DNA of 20,427 nt from Kipferlia bialata (Eukaryota; Fornicata). Shown in pieces: positions 1 through 8,600 of this stretch. Positions within the stretch are counted from its first letter, which is position 1. Every line of letters starts with the position of its first letter. The DNA lies in assembly GCA_003568945.1 (NCBI GenBank), contig BDIP01000039.1:1-20427 (forward strand). Reading direction: 5' to 3'. The notes below the pieces were generated by a model. It saw only the letters and a program-made list of their open reading frames with translations, was not told where the DNA came from and ran no database searches. The position numbers and the translations under genes are program-made.

Positions 1-1066
1 ACTTGACTGCAAAGGCACGGTACATGAGTTCTATGGGTAAGACGGAGAGAGAGAGAGAGAGAGAGAGAGCTAAGTTGTTATACCCAAGAATCGTAGGGAG
101 GGACTCCCCTTCTTCTCGTATGAAAGGCCACGAATAGAGAATATACACATAGACAGTGGGGTATATATATATATATGAGATATACATACCTCCAGCTCGT
201 GTGTGGCCAGCTTCTGCAGGCATGCCTTGACCTGGGGGTCAGAGACTGTATGTAAACACACACATATATATACATATGAATGCATTTAGAGCCGAAAGTG
301 TATGGTCAATCATCATTGACATAGGGTCAGACATTGACAACAATGTATATGGTACGTATCTCAGTAATACACGGCAGTTATGGCTATATATCAGGTCTGG
401 GAGTCGGGATGTATGATATGGACTGCGATGTAGAGGCTAGCTGCCACTGCCACAAACCTTGTTGTCAAAGAAGGGAATAGAAAGGAGACTGAAACCAAAA
501 CACATGCAACAACCCACAGAAAGCAACTCGGTGGGGATAATCATACTCAATTGCACTCACCTCGTCGTTCTTAAGCTCAGCCATTGTCTCTCTGTCTCTC
601 TCCAGTGAGTAGCTGAGAGGGGTCGTGGTTCGTCTGCTCTCTTGCTTCGATGTCTGTTACTGTATACCTCACATCTCCCATCTACAGGTGAGGGGTGATG
701 GTGAACAGGAACTATGAACTGTAGACACACTTGGGTTGTCAGACATTCATGCAGTCACTCTCTATCCCCCTACTTCTGTAACGGGGAGAGAAATACATGC
801 AGTCTTACTGTACGACTATATGTATTCATTTAGCTGGTGACCAGCCTGGTCACTGTACTAAATAGAGGCGATCAATGGCAAATTCGTGACATGTCACTTA
901 ACAGTGTCAACAATGTAGATTCATGACAACCATCACTCACCTGTATACAGTGCCACTTTTCGATGATTACAGATTTGTGCCAACCTAGAAACCGAGCCAC
1001 CAGAGCGATCGGAGCGAGAGAAAGCAATAGGGCATCTTGCGACACTATTTCAAAGATAGAGGCCAT
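1..1066 (-). CDS. Unrecognised small multi-exon gene, 3' end outside window
   Basis: Proposed coding exons on the minus strand are 1066-941 (42 codons from ATG, beginning MASIFEIVSQDALLLSLAPI), 681-668 (14 nt, ATGGGAGATGTGAG), 612-561, 231-190 (VKACLQKLATHELE) and 30-1 (partial). Donors are GTGAGT, GTATAC, GTGAGT and GTATGT. Acceptors are CTCACCTGTAG, CGACCCCTCTCAG (weak), CTGACCCCCAG and CTTACCCATAG. Exon phases (0, 2, 0, 0) join without a stop. The first exon has a hydrophobic stretch (about residues 12-27) that could be a membrane segment or a buried helix; the rest is charged and probably helical. The gene diverges from the ubiquitin-conjugating enzyme gene. An alternative is that translation starts at the in-frame ATG at 584 (MAELKNDE) and the 1066-941 exon belongs to something else. 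I assign no function. The exon chain is plausible but relies on a 14-nt exon and one weak acceptor. Confidence 0.45.
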
Positions 1067-1435
1067 TTAGAGGACTAAATTCGTCCGACATGAATCAGAC
1101 CAGGGAAGAGGCCCTGTCTCTTCCACCCATAGCCTGCACAGCAATGTCAGGCAGAGAGAGAAGGCCCCAATTGTACGTAAGTGGTATATACATGGTTATA
1201 GTGGGTTCTATATGGTGTTATAGCGCACCTGTGTGTGATTCTGGGTAGTATTGTCCTTCTTTAGCAGGTTTATCCCCTTTATCGGGTGTATAGGGAGACA
1301 TGTGTTACTAATCACCCTTCCTCCTTCACATACCATACCTCATTTGATATTGGTACTCATGTGATTGTGTGTATTGTCGTGTAAATAGTGTAGGAATCAG
1401 TGTGGTACTCTCTGTTGTGTTCCCTGCGAATACAT
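1067..1435. promoter_or_regulatory. Upstream region shared by divergent genes
   Basis: This stretch lies between the minus-strand ATG at 1066 and the first candidate plus-strand start at 1436, so it should hold promoter activity for both transcripts. I see no open reading frame with splice signals, no RNA gene and no clear TATA box or named motif. The location is inferred from gene orientation only. Confidence 0.3.
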
Positions 1436-1534
1436 ATGATTCCTTCCCTTCTGGTATGTCTCCTATACAGTTTATGTGTACCGTATACCATGAATGTGAC
1501 ACCGACATCTTGTAGAACTAACCCTGCAGGGAAT
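1436..1534 (+). CDS. Tentative 5' mini-exons of the E2 gene
   Basis: The E2 exon at 1905 begins with one base of a split codon, so an upstream exon ending in phase 2 is required. Exon 1436-1453 (ATG ATT CCT TCC CTT CTG) is followed by GTATGT. The sequence ACTAACCCTGCAG then ends at 1529, and the five bases GGAAT (1530-1534) are followed by GTGTGT. Joining 18 + 5 nt to 1905 gives MIPSLLGI followed by SDPSAKQRV in the right frame. Skipping the five bases gives an immediate stop. UBE2H proteins begin with a short Ser/Lys/Arg leader that resembles SDPSAKQR. A 5-nt exon is unusual, so this is a suggestion only. Confidence 0.25.
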
Positions 1535-1739
1535 GTGTGTATTGATGTCACTCTATTCACTCAACTGTGTCACAGTCTCTCCCTCCACCCGACTCTCTCT
1601 CCACACAACGTAGCTCTCACTCTAACACCTTCTCTGTTCCCACGTCATCTGTTCTCACCCCTAAGAAAGTACCCCTCGTCTTGTTGCAGATGGTGATATA
1701 CTCCCTCTCCCACTCCACTCACCCTCTCTCACCCCCTAG

Positions 1740-1760
1740 TAGTCACCCGAAGGATATCAG
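1740..1760 (+). repeat. Exon echo: E2 exon (1905-) 5' edge, degraded copy
   Basis: CTCACCCCCTAG is followed by TAGTCACCC and then GAAGGATATCAG. This looks like the start of the 1905 exon with its middle deleted (TAGTGACCC ... GAAGGATATCAG). It keeps an acceptor-like sequence and lies in the intron upstream of the real exon. Confidence 0.55.
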
Positions 1761-1812
1761 TATACATATCTATATCTATATCTAGTATATATACTTAGAT
1801 CTATCCTCTAAT

Positions 1813-1845
1813 CCCTCAGTAGTGACCCCTCTGCCAAGCAGAGGG
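1813..1845 (+). repeat. Exon echo: E2 exon (1905-) 5' edge
   Basis: 33 bp matching 1898-1930 with one difference, including the CCCTCAG acceptor end. The offset is 85 bp. It sits in the intron just upstream of the coding copy and carries its own CTAATCCCTCAG acceptor. Confidence 0.85.
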
Positions 1846-1904
1846 CGATTCATATGACTGTCATATATACATTATGTATCACATAGTATATACTAACCCC
1901 TCAG

Positions 1905-2012
1905 TAGTGACCCCTCTGCTAAGCAGAGGGTCATGAAGGATATCAGGAAGCTCTCCATGCGCTTCCCAGTCAGTGCGGTGGATGACAGGTATCCCTCTCT
2001 CTCTCTGAGAGA

Positions 2013-2046
<34 letters not shown>

Positions 2047-2431
2047 GTACCTATATTGATGTGTCACAGTCAGTGCGGTCGACGACAGGTGCGTCTCTGC
2101 CTCTCTCTCTCCCTCTATATATATATATATATATATATACATATATGGTATCACTACTGTCGAGATCGACATGGCTAAGAGTCCACTGTGTGTCTCTCTC
2201 TATCCCTCTCACTCATAGCAGGATCGACGAGTTCCACGTCTGGATCTGTGGGCCCAGTGACTCACCATACGAGGGTGAGTGCCTCTCTCTCTCCCCTCCC
2301 TTAAGCCCCAGTACATGTATATTCTGTGACGACTTACATACTCTTGTGAGGCCATAAACCCTTCTCCCTCACCCCCAGGTGGAGTGTTCCAGATCCATGT
2401 GACCCTGCCACCCAACTACCCATACAAGGTA

Positions 2432-2466
<35 letters not shown>

Positions 2467-3904
2467 ATCTATTACATACTAATCTCAGTCCCCCTCCGTA
2501 GGGTTTGTGACCAGGATCATGCACCCCAACGTGGACACGGGGTCGGGATCAGTGTGCCTGTACGTGTATATACATACTTACTCGATACTCAGTGTTCTAT
2601 TCAATACGATTGTATAGTTCTGCTTGGTACTCGGTTTCCTACACGATATCTCTCCGCCTCTCACCCCCTAGGGATGTGCTCAATGCCAGATGGACCCCTC
2701 TGTATGGCCTTGCCCATGTGTTTGAGACATTCATCCCACACCTGCTCAGGTAGTGTATATATGTATATATATCTGACTACCTCTCTCTTGGTTCCTTGTA
2801 TATATTCTCACCCCCAGGTACCCCAACCCCCACGACCCCCTCAACACCTGATTGATAGAAGGACATACATACCTTCATTACTGTCAAGCTTGATGTAGAT
2901 ACTCATCGCAAGGTACCCCAACCCCCACGACCCCCTCAACAGTGATGCCGCCAGGATGCTCATAGGCAACGAGGAGCAGTACAAGGTATATATATACTAA
3001 ATGTATATATACACTAGTATGTATGCATACAATAGTATATATACACTAGTATGTTTGCCGAATGAGGAACAGTACAAGGAATATATACATATATTGTGTA
3101 TGCAGGGGCAGAGTCTACTCTTGTATACATTGCTGACCCCTAGGTGCAGGTGCGCCGGTTCACCTCTGTGCATGCCTCCCCTGAGAATGCCCATCTACCC
3201 AAGGACATACCCAGGTATATGAATATGTACACATATATATATCCATATACATACATTGAGTATACTATACATATATGTACTCCCTGAGAATGCCCATCTT
3301 CCCAAGGACATTCCAAGGTACATGAATATACATCTATATATTAATACTAGACACAATATTGGAGAAGTAGTATTCCCCAGGTATTTGTTTGACTTGTACA
3401 CTCACCCCAGTCCCTTCAAGCAGCTCCTGCTACAGCAGTCACACAAGGAGGAGGTATGACTATGAGTATACATACTCCATACATATGGATACAGTTACTA
3501 CTCTGTATAGTGACTGATACTCAGGTTGGTGCTGGCATAGGTGCCCTTGTGTCACCAACCATACATGTAATCACTGCCTATACACGATAATCAATTGTCT
3601 CACTCTCACCTTTGGGTTGGTGCTGGCATTGGTGCCCTTGTATATACTCTCATATTCCAGACATACAGTTACTACTCTGTGTTATTGCTTACTTATTTAT
3701 TACTAACACATAGGTCGGTGCTGGCATAGGTGCCCTTGTGTCACCCACCATGAGCACCAGGAGTGAGCTGGTGGGAGAGGTACAATGTATTCACTTGCTT
3801 GACATGAAACCTTGTTCTTCTGCTAGAAAGCATAGTATGCTCCCTCATCCTACCCCCACCCTCAGGTGTCTGACGAGGAGTTCTCCTTCAGTGACCCAGT
3901 GTAG
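1905..3904 (+). CDS. UBE2H: Ubiquitin-conjugating enzyme E2, UBE2H/Ubc8 type
   Basis: The exons are 1905-1988, 2222-2274, 2379-2428, 2489-2559, 2672-2749, 2913-2985, 3144-3214, 3381-3453, 3714-3779 and 3866-3904 (TAG). All junction phases agree. Counting from the in-frame ATG at 1933 the product has 209 residues. The E2 fold is clear: the strand region [18 protein letters not shown], the [14 protein letters not shown] segment, the HPN motif (HPNVD), the catalytic cysteine in SGSVCLDVLN (about residue 76), then [12 protein letters not shown] and [16 protein letters not shown]. The close match to SGTVCLDVINQTWTALYDL and YPNPIDPLNGDAA identifies the UBE2H/Ubc8 subfamily. That family works with the GID/CTLH E3 ligase in yeast and animals; the same partnership here is inferred. 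The tail after the UBC fold is long and ends acidic ([11 protein letters not shown]), as UBE2H tails do. The acceptor at 1904 (ACTAACCCCTCAG) is strong and leaves a partial codon, so the true start lies further upstream. Confidence 0.92.
2067..2090 (+). repeat. Exon echo: E2 exon 1905-1988 3' edge
   Basis: 24 bp matching 1967-1990 with two differences, including the GGT donor start. The offset is exactly 100 bp. It lies in the following intron between two CT/TA microsatellites. Confidence 0.85.
2816..2846 (+). repeat. Exon echo: E2 exon 2913-2985 5' edge
   Basis: 31 bp identical to 2911-2941, then the copies diverge. The upstream copy has the strong acceptor CTCACCCCCAG but reaches a stop two codons after divergence. 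The coding copy has the weaker CTCATCGCAAG. Confidence 0.9.
3058..3090 (+). repeat. Exon echo: E2 exon 2913-2985 3' edge
   Basis: Copy of the GAGGAGCAGTACAAGG exon end (2971-2986) at 3064-3079 with one difference, extending weakly on both sides. The offset is 93 bp. The donor GT is changed to GA. Confidence 0.75.
3282..3320 (+). repeat. Exon echo: E2 exon 3144-3214 3' edge
   Basis: 39 bp matching 3179-3217 with three differences, with a GT after the exon end. The offset is 103 bp, in the following intron. Confidence 0.85.
3523..3640 (+). repeat. Two exon echoes of E2 exon 3714-3779 5' edge
   Basis: The exon start GTTGGTGCTGGCATAGGTGC occurs at 3525 (after CTGATACTCAG) and, with a change, at 3617, before the coding copy at 3714. 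The 3525 copy matches about 40 bp including CAG. The middle copy has lost its AG. Spacings are about 90-100 bp. Confidence 0.85.
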
Positions 3905-4386
3905 ATAGAGAGAGAGAGAGAGAGAGATGAAGTGTGTAAGAGAGAGAGAGAGAATGACTGAAGTCGTCTGCCGAATTCTGTTTCCCACTGTGTGTATTCA
4001 TTATGTTTGTGTGTTCAATTTCCTATCTTCAACCTCATCTAACGACTGAGATGTGGTTGGACCTGTGTGTATATCCAATAGAAAAAGAGAAACTATGTCA
4101 TTTGTCTGTTTACACCCTCGCTTCTGGAATGGTCGCAAAGTCTATTCAACCAAATACATCACTATTCGATATATCTACAATACATACTACACTACGCAAA
4201 CGTGGGCCCCTAACTACACCCACTCCGTGACAACACAATCATTGTCTAACCTGCCAATATTACAGATCCCAATGAATCCTACCCACACATACTCCTAATA
4301 GTGTGTCCCTTCACCAAATGTGTCGAGGCCATTAACTACACCACTGAAGGTGTAGTAGAATAGGGTTTTTAGACCAGACAGAGTTC
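3905..4386. other. Region between convergent genes
   Basis: This holds the 3' flank of the plus-strand E2 gene (stop at 3902-3904) and the 3' flank of the minus-strand giant gene (stop at 4387-4389). It contains two interrupted GA runs (about 3907-3927 and 3938-3953). Open frames in 4003-4298 have no splice signals or family resemblance, and I regard them as chance. No RNA gene is recognised. Confidence 0.6.
4335..4356. terminator. Small hairpin between convergent gene ends
   Basis: ACTACACC and GGTGTAGT form a perfect 8-bp stem around a 6-base loop. It lies about 30 bp past the stop codon of the minus-strand gene and is followed on the plus strand by GGGTTTTT. Its position could suit 3'-end formation, but chance is possible in a window this long. 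Confidence 0.25.
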
Positions 4387-5655
4387 TTACACGATCAGCC
4401 TGACCTCAGGTAGCTCCACCTGGATATCGGTGAGTAGCTCTCTGGGTACACGGGTGCCCCTGTGGTGAGACAAAGGGTGTACAATGAAACATGTATCTAT
4501 ACGTAGTCTTGACCAATGTGCTATCAGGTCCAGTAGACCAATATCTCCCCCTCTCTCTACATAAAGCATATTCATCTGAATGTAATCTACCTCAGTACAA
4601 TAATAATATATGAATATAGTATATATAGTATATACCTGAGCACTATGGTGTGCAGCCTTGGGCACTCTGCGATCAGGTCCAAGAGGCCTGAGTCACTGAC
4701 ACGGGTGTGGGATACATCGATGGACTCCAGACGCCGCAGGAGGCTGGGGGGTTAGTCTCTCTCTCTCTGGATACATATACATCTACAATACCAAGTCAGA
4801 GACAGCAGGAGTCTGGGGGGTCAGGTATCCATATATTCATTGCGCAGTTTCACGCGTACACATAGAGACAGTATTATAAAGTATATATGTCAATACCTAG
4901 CCACCCCCCTCAGTGCCCTGTCACTGCTCCTCTCTCTCTTTAACTATATACATATATATATATACATATATATATATACATACACTACATACCTTGCTAC
5001 TCTCCTCAGTGCCCTGTCTGTCACTGCCTCTCTCTCTCTCTATATATATATATATACATATACAAATCTTACACCATATATATAGAGTGTCTATACCTTG
5101 CCACCCTCCTGAGTGCCCTGTCTGTCACCGCACTGCCACTCAGATCAACACTCAGGGCACCACGAAGCAGGGCCTAGGGTGAGGGTATATATATGAGTAT
5201 ATGTACATGTCCATGTATATCAAACAATCTGGGGTGAGGGTTTGTATACGAATATGTAAATGGTTATCATACATACATCATACACTTTGAGCATGGATAC
5301 AATGGTGGTACCTTCTCGCCCTCTGTGACGTCCCCCTGTCTCATGGTGTGTGAGGCCGGGAGGGAGATGAGTCTTCTCAGCAGGGTAGAGGCTGGATCAT
5401 ACTCAGCCTCTCTCTCCCTCTCTCTCTCCCTCTCTCTCTCCACCTGTGGCACCGTTGCACGAACGGTCTCGGGGGTATCCCTGAGGTGACCTGTCCTCTG
5501 CCTGATAGAGTTCTCTCTCTCCCTCCCCCTCTCCCTCTCTGTGTTATCCACCTCGTGGTACATGCGGTTGATGCGTTTGAGGGTGTTGACGCCACGGCCT
5601 GATATATCAGGGTATATTCAGAGATATGTATGTATACATAGAGAATACTTGTGTG

Positions 5656-5695
<40 letters not shown>

Positions 5696-8600
5696 TACCT
5701 GCACTTGTGGGTCTGTTGAGCCCCCCTCTGTTGAGTGGACTCTTACCCCCTCTGGTCCTTCTCCTCCTGCCCTGGTCCACAAGTCGCCTGGTACGTCAGT
5801 ACATGCATATACACATACTGATAACATCTTACATATTCACTATAAAGAATACTGATTATTACCTTGTGCTCCGGAGCCTGTCTCCGCTGTCACCCTCTCT
5901 CTCACCGTCTCTCTCTCTGTCCACTCTCCTGCCTCTGGCACTGCCCCGACTGGCACTTCTCTCTCTCTCTCTCTTCTTTGTGGGTGCCCTTCCTCTCTCT
6001 CTCTCTCTTCCCTTACCCTTGGTGTCTAGGTCAGAGTAGGTGAGGGGGGCAGGCTCAGGAGAGGCACTAGCACCAGGCTGCTCCTGTTGCTGTAGCAGGG
6101 AGGAGAGAGAGAGATGCACACTGGGTACAGAGGCAGCTGGGGTTGGTACTCTCTCTCTCTCTCTCTCTCTGCCTGTTGTGGATCTGAGTCTCCTAGCAGA
6201 TGTGGGTCTCTCCCTCCCCCTCTCTCTCTGGGAGGTGACAGCCATCCTGCTCCTGCTCCTGGAGGCAGAACGGCCCCTGGCACGCTCCCTTAGTGTCAGT
6301 ATAAGAGAATCAATATACATTACTGTGAATGTTGTACACTCTTACCTGCTCAGGGCACGCATGTCTCTGGCTCTCTCTCTCTCAAGCCTCTCCCTCTCCA
6401 CACGCTCCCTCTCCTCTCTCTCCTCTCTCTCCTCCACTGCAACCCTGGGGGTGAGAAAAGATATACATATAGAACTCAGCTTCATACACATGTCTTGATA
6501 CTCATTAACACGTGTGTTCCAGCTTTCCAGACATCTCTAATGTATACACATATATGCATAAGAGTATACCTGTGTGCCAGCTTCGACACACTCCTGGACC
6601 GCTGTGTCAGGACAGACTTGGCCCGGTGGTGCTTGGTCTCACTCTCCCTGGGGTGTGAGATATACACATGTATACATATGAGAGACATGCACAAGGCTAT
6701 GGAGAAAGTATTCCCATACTGTATGTAATTTGCCCTGGTGCTAGGAGTCACTCTCCGTCGAGAAAAAACATGCAAATGATATATATAAATACATATACAC
6801 ATTCGTGTACAATATCAACAATTCTCCTATCCATACCTGATGAGCCGTGTGATGCTGGCGATGACGGGGGTCAGTTCCTGGGAGTCAGTACAGAAGCTAC
6901 TGATAGTATAGTGTTGCATATGTATATATTGAACATCAATACCTGAGCGTTGTCGATGGCGGTCAGCACCGACTGGGCCACGGATATCAACTCAACGAAG
7001 CGGTCGGTCAGGACCCTGGGCGTGAGATACACAATATCACAAGTGTCAAATGAATTTATAGATACCTGATCTGTGGGCTGTACTTGGTAGACATCCCCTC
7101 CAACCCCTCCTGTAACATGATGTCACGCTGCATCTCAGCTGAGGTGGGGCGGTGCACGCCCTGCAGTGAGTATGTTTAAAATTAGATGTATACTACTACA
7201 CTATGTAGAATAATGTACAATTGCAAATTCATAAAGATATATATATATGTAATCGGCTGAGGTGGGGGGTACACACCCTGCAGTAATACGATATACACAT
7301 AAATACTGTAGTGTACTAACTCAATCCCCACCTGCATCTCATCGACCACGAGGCCAAGCTCGAGGCCAATCTCTCTCTCCATGCCACGGAGGGCCTCGGC
7401 CTGGGGTTAGAACATTGATAAGAGAGATAGATAGAGAGAGATAGTATACCATGCGATTGAGAACCTCGGTCTAGTACTAGGCTAGAGTATGAAAGTATCA
7501 GTAGAGAGTGTGAATGTATATATCGGTGAATGAGATATATCCTCTTACCTCAGCCTCTGTGAGCTCCCCTCCCCAGATACCATCCCCGTCACCCTCTCCC
7601 TCTCCCTCTCCCTCTCTCCTCTGTCTGCCCTCTCTCTCCAATAGGGTCTTGACACGTCTGTCGGGGGACGTCATGTAGATGGAGTCTGTGTTAGGGTGAC
7701 TATTAACATACAGAGACAGAATACCCGTATATATATTGACACACCAACGCAATAGAAAAGAGAAAACTCAAACATACTACCTGCGATGCATATTGTCTTT
7801 GAGTATGCCTCTCTCACTGCCTCCTCTCTCTCCCTCAGCTCCTGCTGCCACAGGGCCTCTCTCCTGAATGTGAGAGATATACTTTACGCATTTATGTGAT
7901 GAATAGTGGAAATGACACAATCTATACTCACACACAGCTACACATGCATACCTAGCCTCATCCTCTCTGACGACTGTGTCTGTGAGGTGCTGCACTGTGT
8001 CACGCACACCGGAGAGCATGGCATCGGTCTCGGCCCTGAGGGTTGGGGACATACATACCCCGGTGTATTCATTCAATTCAATGTGTATTTTCACCCCTAC
8101 CTTGTAATGGCGAGTGTCACCATCTCCTCCAGTTGGCATACACAGAGATACATATATATATACATATATATATATATATGTAAAGACTTCACTCCGATAT
8201 ACATACCTTGTAATGGCGAGTGTCACCATCTCCTCCATCATCATTATAGATAGATACCTCAATAATTATAATGATTTACTACCGCATAACTTCATATAGG
8301 TCTTACCTTGTAATGGCGAGTGTCACCATCTCCTCCAGGATGTCTGAGCACACCCCCTCCACCCTCTGCCTCTCTCTCTCCTTCTCGAGGGCAACGGACA
8401 GACTCTCCACCATTCCCTCTCCCTCTCCCTCTCCGGTTGGACCCTTTAGAGACATGGCAACCTCTCTCTCTCTCTCTGTCAGGCCAATCTCCGCAAACTC
8501 ATAGTCCACAGAGACAATCTCCCGGGGGGGCTCGGCGGATACAGCGGCAACTGGCTTCATGGCCTACACAGTTAGTACAACGACTGCACGGAAATGTAGC

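Larger units (their letters stand above)
4387..5173 (-). other. Giant gene, last three exons: leucine-rich repeats (residues 1935-2019)
   Basis: Exons: 5173-5097, 4743-4636, 4459-4387 (TAA). Consecutive repeat units read ALSVDLSGSAVTDRALRRVA, then LESIDVSHTRVSDSGLLDLI with AECPRLHTIVLRGTRVP. The spacing of L/I/V, the central S or R before V, and AECPRL match the cysteine-containing leucine-rich repeats of F-box/Grr1-type and related proteins. Only about two and a half units are visible and no F-box is seen. The protein ends VELPEVRLIV. The likely role is protein binding. Confidence 0.85.
6570..8035 (-). other. Giant gene, visible exons 42-49 (residues 1414-1634)
   Basis: Exons: 8035-7952, 7863-7781, 7685-7549, 7400-7332, 7160-7066, 7015-6943, 6877-6837, 6647-6570. 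Sequence is mainly helical (ETDAMLSGVRDTVQHLTDTV, REALWQQELREREEAVREAY, DRFVELISVAQSVLTAIDNA). The exon 7685-7549 includes a Gly/Glu/Asp run. The 41-nt exon at 6877 is the shortest in this gene and is supported by phase and by both splice sites. The composition suggests coiled-coil rods; no family is recognised. Confidence 0.75.

Noticed and set aside
1400-1785. Plus-strand frames between the divergent genes as an extra gene
   Set aside because: No family resemblance. They are composed of low-complexity CT-rich sequence, and the longer one lacks an ATG start. Only the small pieces proposed as E2 5' exons have matching splice signals.
5676-5692. (GA)n and (TA)n runs as regulatory elements
   Set aside because: Such runs occur throughout the window in introns, exons and flanks, with no consistent position relative to gene starts.
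5626-6498. Plus-strand open frames of 137 and 152 codons rich in Leu and Ser
   Set aside because: They are antisense shadows of the minus-strand Arg/Glu-rich exons; CT repeats read as Ser-Leu.
7777-8262. Minus-strand open frame of 161 codons
   Set aside because: It spans two real exons and the introns between them, and the exons need a different frame arrangement with splicing.
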